Positions 1 to 4,762 of a DNA stretch of 6,223 nt are shown here, piece after piece. The notes below the pieces were generated by a model that worked only from the letters and a program-made list of their open reading frames with translations, searched no databases and was not told the origin of the DNA. This DNA is from Clostridiales bacterium (GTDB lineage: Bacteria; Bacillota; Clostridia; Christensenellales; UBA3700): positions 22,098 to 28,320 of the forward strand of contig JAAVHQ010000017.1 in the NCBI GenBank assembly GCA_014799645.1, read 5' to 3'. The first letter of the stretch is position 1, and the number at the start of each line of letters is the position of its first letter. Both the position numbers and the translations under genes were made by a program.

Positions 1-176
1 ACAATCGTGCGGATAGCCTTTGCAATTCTTCCTTGCTTACCGATAATCTTACCGATTTCTTCTTTCTCGGCGATAATGTTGATGACGGTGATGCCGTCCT
101 CGACTTGCGATTCGACGGTAAAAGCGTCCTTTTTATCGACCAATTCGGATACGATAAATTTTACCAATTCTTCCAT
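1..176 (-). CDS. khpA: KH-domain RNA-binding protein KhpA (YlqC family), N-terminal part, cut by window edge
   Basis: The ATG is at 176-174 and the frame stays open to the window edge, giving 58 codons of a protein usually about 75-80 residues long. The start reads MEELVKFIVSELVD. The KH-type core follows at about residues 42-58, with the GKQG loop (GxxG, the RNA-backbone-binding turn) inside IIGKQGRIAKAIRT. KhpA is a small single-KH-domain cytoplasmic protein that in other Gram-positives forms a complex with KhpB and binds many RNAs; that role comes from the family. An AAGAGG ribosome binding site lies 6 bases upstream (183-188), and the start is 14 bases after the rpsP stop, so it is surely co-transcribed with rpsP. 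The order rpsP-khpA is the usual one, and rimM and trmD would be expected next, outside the window. Identification is firm; only the C-terminus is missing. Confidence 0.93.
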   Translation of the reverse strand, partial: MEELVKFIVSELVDKKDAFTVESQVEDGITVINIIAEKEEIGKIIGKQGRIAKAIRTI

Positions 177-190
177 TATAAGCCTCTTAA

Positions 191-436
191 TTACTTAATG
201 ATTTCTTGCTTCTTCAAAAGACCTCTTACGGTGTCCGTAGGTTGAGCGCCAACGCCGAGCCAGTAGTTGGCTTTCTCGCTGTCAATTTTGATTTCAGCCG
301 GATTCTTCGTAGCGTCGTAGTAACCGATGTTGTCAAGATACTGTCCGTCTCTTGCCTTTCTGCTGTCGATAGCAACGATACGATAGAACGGTGTCTTTTT
401 TGCGCCCATTCTTGTAAGTCTCAATTTTACTGCCAT
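191..436 (-). CDS. rpsP: 30S ribosomal protein S16
   Basis: This 81-residue protein begins MAVKLRLTRMGAKKTPFYRIV and continues with the S16 hallmarks: SRKARDG at residues 25-31, the LDNIGYYD stretch, and the late segment QPTDTVRGLLKK. Its length is normal for the short Gram-positive form. S16 is a primary assembly protein of the small ribosomal subunit and binds the 5' and central region of 16S rRNA. The ATG at 436-434 is preceded by a strong AAAGGAG site (about 446-452). It lies 69 bases after ffh and 14 bases before khpA, all in the same direction, so it probably belongs to the ylxM-ffh transcript. I see no convincing promoter of its own in the 69-base gap. Nothing in the protein is unusual. 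Confidence 0.98.
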   Translation of the reverse strand: MAVKLRLTRMGAKKTPFYRIVAIDSRKARDGQYLDNIGYYDATKNPAEIKIDSEKANYWLGVGAQPTDTVRGLLKKQEIIK

Positions 437-457
437 AGTATTTATCTCCTTTTGTTG

Positions 458-469
458 TCCCTTTCGGGA
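458..469 (-). other. Small GAAA-loop hairpin in the ffh-rpsP gap
   Basis: In minus-strand RNA the bases read UCCC-GAAA-GGGA, a 4-bp stem closed by a GNRA-type tetraloop, 5 to 6 bases upstream of the rpsP ribosome binding site. No U-run follows, so it is not a terminator. It may be an RNA processing or stability element, or chance. Function is not supported beyond the visible pairing. Confidence 0.25.
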
Positions 470-505
470 AAATTTGTTTTTATATTGTTTAATTTTATCT
501 ATTTA

Positions 506-1840
506 TTAGAAAGGCAACTTCATTCCTCTCATTCCGCGCTTGCCCATCTTCGTCATCTTTTGCATCATTTCTTGCGTCTGCGAGAATTGTTTGAGAAGCG
601 CGTTTATGTCTTGCACGTTCGTACCGCTGCCCATTGCGATTCTCTTCTTTTGCGACGACTTTATGAGTTCGGGATTTTGTCTTTCCTTTATCGTCATTGA
701 CTGAATTATAGCCTTTGACCTTGCGATTTTTGTCTCGTCTATTTCCACGTTTTTACCGCCGAGTTTTCCTGCAAGTCCGGGTATCATAGAAATCATTTGA
801 GACATATCGCCCATACTCTTCATCTTTTCCATCTGCGAGAGATAATCCTCTAAGGTAAAGGAATTGTTTTTCATTTTCTCTTGCATTGCGCGCGCTTCTT
901 CTTCACTGAAAGCCGATTGCGCTTTTTCGATAAGCGTAAGCACGTCGCCCATACCGAGAATTCTCGAAGCCATTCTGTCGGGATAGAAGATTTCAATATC
1001 GCTCATCTTCTCGCCTATACCGCAGAACTTTATCGGCTTGCCCGTAACCGCTCTTATCGACAATGCCGCGCCGCCTCTCGTGTCGCCGTCAAGTTTTGTA
1101 AGTACAACGCCCGTGACGTCCATTACTTCGTTGAACTTAGATGCGACGTTGACCGCGTCTTGACCCGTCATTGAATCTACTACAAGAAGTATTTCGTGCG
1201 GATTGAACGATTTTTTAAGTCCGCTTATCTCGTCCATCAACTCTTCATCAATGTGAAGTCTGCCTGCTGTGTCCACGATAAGCACGTCGTTGTTGTTGTG
1301 CTCGGCTTGCTTCAACGCGCCTTTGACTATCTTTTGCGGATTTACCTGCCCCATTTCAAATACGGGAACGTTGGCGTTTTTACCTACGACTTGCAACTGC
1401 TTTATCGCCGCAGGACGGTAAATATCACACGCAACGAGCATTGGATTTTTGCCTTGCTTTCTAAGCATCACGGCAAGTTTACCGCACATAGTAGTCTTAC
1501 CGCTACCTTGCAGACCGCACATAAGAATTATTGTCGGCGGTTTGTCCGCAATGTTGATTTTGCTGTGGCTTCCGCCCATTATGTTTATCAACTCTTCGTT
1601 GACGACTTTAATTACCTGTTGAGAAGGATTGAGACCTTTGAGGATTTCGTCGCCGACCGCTTTTTCGCTTACGTTGTTGACGAATTGCTTGACGACCGAA
1701 AGATTGACGTCCGCTTCCAAAAGCGCGATACGCACTTCTCTCATCGCTTGCTTGACTTCGAGTTCCGTCAATTTTCCCTTATTCTTCATCTTGGAAAATA
1801 TATGCGAAAGTCTTTCGCTAAGTCCGCTGAATGCTCCCAT
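506..1840 (-). CDS. ffh: Signal recognition particle protein Ffh (SRP54), GTPase
   Basis: Ffh binds the SRP RNA and the hydrophobic signal sequences of nascent membrane proteins, and hands the ribosome to the receptor FtsY at the membrane. The protein is 444 residues, normal for the family. The N domain helices cover about residues 1-90. The G domain follows, with the P-loop GLQGSGKTT (109-117), DIYRPAA (139-145), DTAGR (190-194) and the base-specificity motif TKLDGDTRGG (248-257). The conserved linker YPDRMASRILGMGD is at 286-299. The methionine-rich M domain (about 306-444) carries the RNA-binding segment SGTNVQDINALLKQF (405-419) and ends in a basic, Met-rich tail. The ATG at 1840-1838 has a very strong AGGAGGG site just upstream (1844-1850). 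The ylxM stop is only 12 bases away, so the two are one transcript. Its receptor FtsY is encoded 2 kb away on the same strand. Confidence 0.99.
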   Translation of the reverse strand: MGAFSGLSERLSHIFSKMKNKGKLTELEVKQAMREVRIALLEADVNLSVVKQFVNNVSEKAVGDEILKGLNPSQQVIKVVNEELINIMGGSHSKINIADKPPTIILMCGLQGSGKTTMCGKLAVMLRKQGKNPMLVACDIYRPAAIKQLQVVGKNANVPVFEMGQVNPQKIVKGALKQAEHNNNDVLIVDTAGRLHIDEELMDEISGLKKSFNPHEILLVVDSMTGQDAVNVASKFNEVMDVTGVVLTKLDGDTRGGAALSIRAVTGKPIKFCGIGEKMSDIEIFYPDRMASRILGMGDVLTLIEKAQSAFSEEEARAMQEKMKNNSFTLEDYLSQMEKMKSMGDMSQMISMIPGLAGKLGGKNVEIDETKIARSKAIIQSMTIKERQNPELIKSSQKKRIAMGSGTNVQDINALLKQFSQTQEMMQKMTKMGKRGMRGMKLPF

Positions 1841-1843
1841 ATT

Positions 1844-1850
1844 CCCTCCT
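1844..1850 (-). promoter_or_regulatory. Strong ribosome binding site of ffh
   Basis: AGGAGGG in minus-strand RNA, 3 bases before the ffh ATG. It lies in the 12-base gap after the ylxM stop codon. It contrasts with the near absence of such a site before ylxM, which suggests that Ffh is made at a higher rate than YlxM from the same message. Confidence 0.7.
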
Positions 1851-1852
1851 TT

Positions 1853-2176
1853 CTAGTCGACAAGTATATCGACGATTTTGCTCAATTTCTCTTTTTGCAC
1901 GTCATTGCAATCTTGCATTACTTCATCTAAAATGCTCTTTATTCTTTCCGACTTTTTTACAAGATTCAATTTCTCTTCGTAAGATATGAGCTGTTTCTCC
2001 GCTCTTTTAAGCGCGTCCCTTACGCCTTGCGGTGAGATGTCGTTCTCCTCGGCAAGTTCGCTAAGCGACATATCAAGATTGTAATATCCGTCCACAAGTT
2101 TTCTTTGATACGGCGTCAACAGACTTCCGTAATAGTCGTTGTATATACTGATAAATAGTCTGTCTTTCTTTTCCAT
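1853..2176 (-). CDS. ylxM: YlxM/UPF0122 helix-turn-helix protein, SRP-associated
   Basis: The 107-residue protein resembles region 4 of a sigma factor. TPYQRKLVDGYY (21-32) is followed by a helix-turn-helix at about 37-59, containing LSELAEENDISPQGVRDALKRAE, and then a charged helical tail. This is the pattern and length of the YlxM/p13 family. The family is encoded directly upstream of ffh in many Bacillota and Mollicutes, and in streptococci a member has been linked to the SRP pathway. Its molecular role is still not well defined, and DNA binding has not been shown here. The ATG at 2176-2174 has only a weak Shine-Dalgarno match (ACGGAT); no better in-frame start lies upstream. It is the first gene of the ylxM-ffh-rpsP-khpA transcript, with a strong promoter at 2219-2247. 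Confidence 0.93.
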   Translation of the reverse strand: MEKKDRLFISIYNDYYGSLLTPYQRKLVDGYYNLDMSLSELAEENDISPQGVRDALKRAEKQLISYEEKLNLVKKSERIKSILDEVMQDCNDVQKEKLSKIVDILVD

Positions 2177-2192
2177 ATCCGTAAAGCATTTT

Positions 2193-2206
2193 TACTTTAT
2201 AAAGTA
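2193..2206. promoter_or_regulatory. 14-bp perfect palindrome in the ylxM leader (possible operator)
   Basis: TACTTTATAAAGTA is self-complementary over all 14 bases. It lies between the predicted transcription start (about 2211) and the ylxM ATG, so a protein bound here could block early transcription, or the RNA could fold close to the weak ribosome binding site. In an AT-rich leader a palindrome of this size can also arise by chance. No known regulator motif was recognised. Confidence 0.3.
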
Positions 2207-2218
2207 TTTTGCCTTTAT

Positions 2219-2247
2219 ATCTTAGCATATAGAATTATGGCTGTCAA
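2219..2247 (-). promoter_or_regulatory. Sigma-A-type promoter of ylxM-ffh-rpsP-khpA
   Basis: On the minus strand a perfect -35 TTGACA (2242-2247) is followed after exactly 17 bases (2225-2241) by TAAGAT (2219-2224), which keeps the key T1, A2 and final T of the -10 box. The -10 is preceded by TG plus one base, so it is an extended -10. The start site would fall near 2211, giving a leader of about 35 bases before ylxM. Its position, just downstream of a terminator-like hairpin, makes the SRP half-operon independent of the lipoprotein gene. Confidence 0.8.
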
Positions 2248-2280
2248 ACGATTTTTAACATAATTACATTAAATAAGGTT

Positions 2281-2330
2281 AAAATATAATAAATAATAGC
2301 CTATCCTTGAAATTTAAAGAATAGACTACT
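2281..2330 (-). terminator. Terminator-like hairpin after the lipoprotein gene
   Basis: In minus-strand RNA, 14 bases (2330-2317) pair with 14 bases (2308-2295) around an 8-base loop, using 11 Watson-Crick pairs and 3 G-U pairs. The RNA then runs into an AU-only tail (2294-2281) containing several U-runs. The same DNA read as plus-strand RNA would have A-C mismatches where the minus strand has G-U pairs, so the structure is direction-specific and matches a terminator for the gene ending at 2351. The tail is not a pure U-run and the stem is AU-rich, so termination may be leaky. Confidence 0.6.
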
Positions 2331-2332
2331 TG

Positions 2333-2350
2333 TATTATTTATAAATAATA
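2333..2350. repeat. 18-bp perfect AT palindrome next to the lipoprotein stop codon
   Basis: TATTATTTATAAATAATA is perfectly self-complementary and consists only of A and T. It abuts the lipoprotein stop codon (2351-2353) and precedes the terminator hairpin. It could add to transcript 3'-end structure, or mark an insertion boundary. With only A and T in it, chance is a real alternative. Confidence 0.35.
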
Positions 2351-3373
2351 TTATTTTACCAATTGAATTTTATCTAAAAAGTCTTTTGGCAAATCGATTT
2401 TTGTTGATCCAATATCAGTTATCTTACATTTTAAAATATATATTCCATAATTATATTCATAAGTCGCCATTATTTGTGAAATTACGCTATCTTCAACAGC
2501 AACGACATACGAAGGTAACACATCTTCATCATTGAAATCAAGAATATCTTCCCTTGAATAAAAGCCCGTCGCAGTTTTTTCAAAGTACGAATGATCAAAA
2601 TAATTTAAATCAAAGTCATCGAAATTATCGTCAATTAGTTCTGTTTTTTCTAGCACAAAATCTAACTTATTGCAATCTTCGGTGCATTTAAATTGACTGT
2701 CATCATCATATATTTTATAATAAAATATTTTGTCTGCCTCAAAATAACCGTAATTTGTTCTCCCTCCGTCTGCAATACCTCCAATTGAGTAACTGAAAGA
2801 GTCATAATAAGCGTTATCCGTAAATTTATAAACACTTTTATTTTCTATCTTACTTTCAATAGAATCGTCGATAGGAGTTATACTCTCATCTATAACAAAA
2901 GTGGAATTTAAGTAATTATTTGCATTCAATAGTGATTTAAAATAACTTGACGTTAAAGTTTCACCTATCTCTACATTAGGGCATATATATCGACATTCTC
3001 CGGTATTATATACTATAATATATAAATTCCTTTTCACTGACATTTCAGAATATTGCACAGAATACCTAACTTGCCCTTTTTCAACACTCACGATTCCGCT
3101 TTTATATTCATCATCAATCGTTAATTTTTTAATTTCATCTTGAGATAGATCTAAGATTTTTATATAGTCAACATAAGTAGCCGTGAAAGCGATACCACTA
3201 ATTTCCTCTTTTAAAAAACCTTTTACTGCGCTTTCAACACTTACGTATGTCATTTTCGACACTGCGCCTACGCTTATCTTATTATTGCCGTCATCATTAT
3301 TACAAGCAACAAACGCTAGTAAGCAAAAAACAACGGTTAGCATTACCAAAATAATTGCTACAGTTTTTTTCAT
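2351..3373 (-). CDS. Putative lipoprotein of unknown function with two CX3C motifs
   Basis: I do not recognise the family. The 340-residue protein starts MKKTVAIILVMLTVV, a positively charged tip and hydrophobic core ending in FVAC with Cys at residue 24. This looks like a lipoprotein signal peptide, so the mature protein would be lipid-anchored on the outer face of the membrane. Phe at -3 of the lipobox is atypical; Leu is usual. The mature part is acidic and rich in Asp, Tyr, Ser and Asn, with no other membrane segment. Four of its cysteines form two CX3C pairs (127/131 and 230/234), and one more is at 316. The start has a good AAGGAG site (3382-3387) and a near-consensus promoter. It is divergent from the XRE regulator gene and probably controlled by it. 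Composition is far more AT-rich than the neighbouring core genes, which suggests later acquisition. Being a real gene is well supported; its function is open. Confidence 0.85.
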   Translation of the reverse strand: MKKTVAIILVMLTVVFCLLAFVACNNDDGNNKISVGAVSKMTYVSVESAVKGFLKEEISGIAFTATYVDYIKILDLSQDEIKKLTIDDEYKSGIVSVEKGQVRYSVQYSEMSVKRNLYIIVYNTGECRYICPNVEIGETLTSSYFKSLLNANNYLNSTFVIDESITPIDDSIESKIENKSVYKFTDNAYYDSFSYSIGGIADGGRTNYGYFEADKIFYYKIYDDDSQFKCTEDCNKLDFVLEKTELIDDNFDDFDLNYFDHSYFEKTATGFYSREDILDFNDEDVLPSYVVAVEDSVISQIMATYEYNYGIYILKCKITDIGSTKIDLPKDFLDKIQLVK

Positions 3374-3405
3374 TTGTTTTACTCCTTTTTGTATTTTTTA
3401 ACAAT

Positions 3406-3434
3406 AGTATAGTTTAATTTAACTATATTGTCAA
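3406..3434 (-). promoter_or_regulatory. Near-consensus promoter of the lipoprotein gene
   Basis: On the minus strand a perfect -35 TTGACA (3429-3434) and -10 TATACT (3406-3411, five of six consensus bases) are separated by exactly 17 bases. The start would be near 3399, about 25 bases before the ATG. Such a strong promoter with a palindrome filling its spacer suggests it is normally held off by a repressor. Confidence 0.8.
3408..3427. promoter_or_regulatory. Predicted operator of the XRE regulator (20-bp near-palindrome)
   Basis: TATAGTTTAATTTAACTATA has half-sites TATAGTT (3408-3414) and AACTATA (3421-3427) around a 6-base AT centre; 18 of 20 bases obey the symmetry. It fills the spacer of the lipoprotein promoter and overlaps its -10. 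This is the classical position for repression by a dimeric helix-turn-helix protein. The TATAGTT half-site recurs at 3452-3458, with a degraded inverse AACTA at 3472-3476. That the neighbouring XRE protein binds here is inference from position and symmetry. Confidence 0.6.
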
Positions 3435-3457
3435 TTAAATTTTGGTGTAATTATAGT
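3428..3457 (+). promoter_or_regulatory. Probable promoter of the XRE regulator gene
   Basis: On the plus strand TTGTCA (3428-3433) is followed after 18 bases by TATAGT (3452-3457). The start would be near 3464, giving a leader of about 30 bases. Its -35 overlaps the -35 of the lipoprotein promoter on the other strand, so both polymerases could hardly bind together. The -10 overlaps a copy of the operator half-site TATAGTT (3452-3458), consistent with autoregulation. It is weaker than the opposing promoter. Confidence 0.55.
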
Positions 3458-3476
3458 TAAAATTTGAAGTAAACTA
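3452..3476. promoter_or_regulatory. Second, degraded operator-like site near the regulator start
   Basis: TATAGTT at 3452-3458 is an exact copy of the half-site in the main palindrome, and AACTA at 3472-3476 is its shortened inverse. The spacing between halves (13 bases) is longer than the 6 bases of the main site, so if both are bound the contacts differ. It covers the -10 and start region of the regulator gene. Confidence 0.35.
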
Positions 3477-3493
3477 AATATAGAGGAATAAAT

Positions 3494-3805
3494 ATGGACA
3501 TAGTAAAGCGACTTAACGATTTAAGATTAGAACGTAATATCAGCGTATATAGACTAGCGGAATTATCGGGATTAAATCAAAGCACACTTGCAAATACGTT
3601 TTCAAGAGGTACTGTCCCCTCTATTGCCAATCTCGAAGCAATGTGCCAATCTATGGGTATTACTCTTGCTCAATTTTTTAACAATGGCGAAGAAATTCAA
3701 ACTTTGACGTCTGACGAAATAAAACTAATCTCCGAATACAGAAAACTTACTCCTACTGCCAAAAAAGCGCTCAACGATTTAGTCGAAGCGTACAATAAAC
3801 AATAA
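3494..3805 (+). CDS. XRE-family helix-turn-helix transcriptional regulator
   Basis: This 103-residue protein has a Cro/C1-type DNA-binding domain at about residues 4-62: VKRLNDLRLERNIS, then RLAELSGLNQSTLANTFSRG, with the turn at the Gly of SGLNQ and the recognition helix from about residue 28. It ends the fold with PSIANLEAMCQSMGITLAQFF. The tail (71-103), with LTSDEIKLISEYRKLTP, is a helical segment common in small clostridial XRE regulators and may serve in dimer formation. There is no ligand or protease domain, so it is probably a simple repressor. The ATG at 3494 has an AGAGGA site 6 bases upstream (3482-3487). It is the only plus-strand gene in the window, divergent from the lipoprotein gene and convergent with ftsY. 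A near-palindrome in the shared promoter region is the likely binding site. Similar proteins occur on mobile elements and as local regulators. Confidence 0.92.
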   Translation: MDIVKRLNDLRLERNISVYRLAELSGLNQSTLANTFSRGTVPSIANLEAMCQSMGITLAQFFNNGEEIQTLTSDEIKLISEYRKLTPTAKKALNDLVEAYNKQ

Positions 3806-3813
3806 TATAAAAT

Positions 3814-3846
3814 AAAAAAGCCGTATTCAAATCGAATACGGCTTTT
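3814..3846. terminator. Bidirectional Rho-independent terminator between the XRE gene and ftsY
   Basis: A perfect stem, GCCGTATTC (3820-3828) with GAATACGGC (3834-3842), closes a 5-base loop. Flanking A-runs and T-runs (3816-3819 with 3843-3846) can extend it to 13 bp. Plus-strand RNA ends in UUUUAUUU; minus-strand RNA ends in six U's (complement of 3814-3819). It therefore serves both the XRE gene, which stops at 3805, and ftsY, whose stop codon is at 3849-3851, two bases beyond the stem base. It isolates the insert from the smc-ftsY transcript. Confidence 0.92.
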
Positions 3847-3848
3847 AT

Positions 3849-4742
3849 TTAGAATAACTCATCAATGAAAAATTTAGCGTCGAATTCCAACAAATCGTCA
3901 ATGCCTTCGCCCACGCCGATAAAGCATACGGGCAATTCTTTTTCTACGGATATGGCGAATACCACTCCGCCTTTTGCCGTGCCGTCAAGTTTGTTGAGAA
4001 TAATACCGTCCATATCGATTATTTCGTCAAAGGCTTCGACTTGCGAGAGCGCGTTTTGACCCGTCGTGGCGTCTATTACGATATACGTCCTATAATCGGC
4101 TTCGGGATATTCTCTTTCGACGACCTTATTTATCTTGCCGAGTTCGTTCATAAGGTTCTTTTTGTTTTGAAGTCTGCCGGCGGTATCTATAAGCACAACG
4201 TCCGTACCTTTGGCTTTTGCCGACTTGATTGCATCGAATACTACAGCCGCGGGGTCGCTTCCCTCTTCGTGCTTGATAATACGCACTTTGGCTCTGTCAG
4301 CCCACACTTCGAGTTGTTCGCTTGCCGCCGCTCTGAAAGTATCCGCCGCCGCGAGTACGACGCTCTTACCCTTATTACGGAAAAACTTTGCGAGCTTGCC
4401 AAGCGCGGTAGTCTTGCCCACGCCGTTGACGCCTGCGACCAAAATTACGAGCGGATAGGAATAATCCTCAATATCGTAATTGATCGCGTCGACCATTATG
4501 TTTTTGAGCAATTCCCTTGCGTCCTCGGGTTTTCTGATTTTTTTCTTAAAGCACTCGTCTTTGAATTCTTCGATAATTTGCTCGGTAGCTTCAACGCCCA
4601 GGTCGGAAGTAATGAGAGCGTTTTCCAATTCCTCATAGAATTCGTCGTTGAGTTCGCGCCCCTTGAAGAGTTGATAAATTTTCTTAGAAAAAGCCTCTTT
4701 CGTACGTTTCAAGCCTTGAATAAGTTTATCAAAAAATCCCAT
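3849..4742 (-). CDS. ftsY: Signal recognition particle receptor FtsY, GTPase
   Basis: FtsY is the membrane-side receptor that pairs its GTPase with that of Ffh, so that ribosomes making membrane proteins are passed to the Sec translocon. The 297 residues comprise a short amphipathic start (MGFFDKLIQGLKRT), an N domain to about 90, and the G domain. Visible motifs are the P-loop GVNGVGKTT (104-112), DTFRAAA (134-140), DTAGR (186-190), DATTGQNAL (224-232) and NKLDGTAKGG (250-259). The base-recognition motif has Asn where FtsY usually has Thr (TKLD). The acidic A domain of the enterobacterial protein is absent, as is usual in Clostridia, so membrane contact would rest on the N-terminal helix. 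The ATG at 4742-4740 has an AGGAG site (4748-4752), and smc ends 20 bases upstream, so the two form one transcript that ends at the terminator just past its stop. Confidence 0.99.
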   Translation of the reverse strand: MGFFDKLIQGLKRTKEAFSKKIYQLFKGRELNDEFYEELENALITSDLGVEATEQIIEEFKDECFKKKIRKPEDARELLKNIMVDAINYDIEDYSYPLVILVAGVNGVGKTTALGKLAKFFRNKGKSVVLAAADTFRAAASEQLEVWADRAKVRIIKHEEGSDPAAVVFDAIKSAKAKGTDVVLIDTAGRLQNKKNLMNELGKINKVVEREYPEADYRTYIVIDATTGQNALSQVEAFDEIIDMDGIILNKLDGTAKGGVVFAISVEKELPVCFIGVGEGIDDLLEFDAKFFIDELF

Positions 4743-4762
4743 AATCGCTCCTAAATAATTTA

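Noticed and set aside
437..505. Separate promoter for rpsP in the gap after ffh
   Set aside because: The gap is AT-rich with TATAAA-like strings, but no -35 sits at a proper distance, so rpsP is best read as part of the ylxM-ffh transcript.
1196..1930. Long plus-strand open frame of 244 codons opposite ffh and ylxM
   Set aside because: It lies antisense to ffh, whose protein motifs are complete. The translation is rich in Phe, Tyr, His and Arg as expected from a reversed frame, and no ribosome binding site or family match is visible.
2073..2189. Out-of-frame 38-codon reading frame starting 13 bases before the ylxM ATG on the minus strand
   Set aside because: No ribosome binding site precedes it, and its composition is just ylxM read in another frame. 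It was considered as a leader peptide because the ylxM site is weak, but there is no supporting signal.
3373..3805. Toxin-antitoxin pair or prophage switch as the identity of the divergent genes
   Set aside because: The lipoprotein has a signal peptide and a 300-residue exported domain, unlike a small toxin, and no phage genes are nearby. Only the promoter layout resembles a lysogeny switch.
2177..3848. Insertion sequence or integrated element with terminal repeats
   Set aside because: I compared the two edges (around 2280-2350 and 3800-3850) and saw no matching inverted or direct repeats, and no transposase or integrase is encoded.
506..4742. Duplication signal between ffh and ftsY
   Set aside because: The shared motifs (GKTT, DTAGR, KLDG) reflect the ancient paralogy of SRP GTPases, not a recent repeat.
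4041..4754. Plus-strand open frame of 237 codons opposite ftsY
   Set aside because: It is a mirror of the ftsY codon pattern with no recognisable domain and no Shine-Dalgarno site. ftsY on the other strand is intact.
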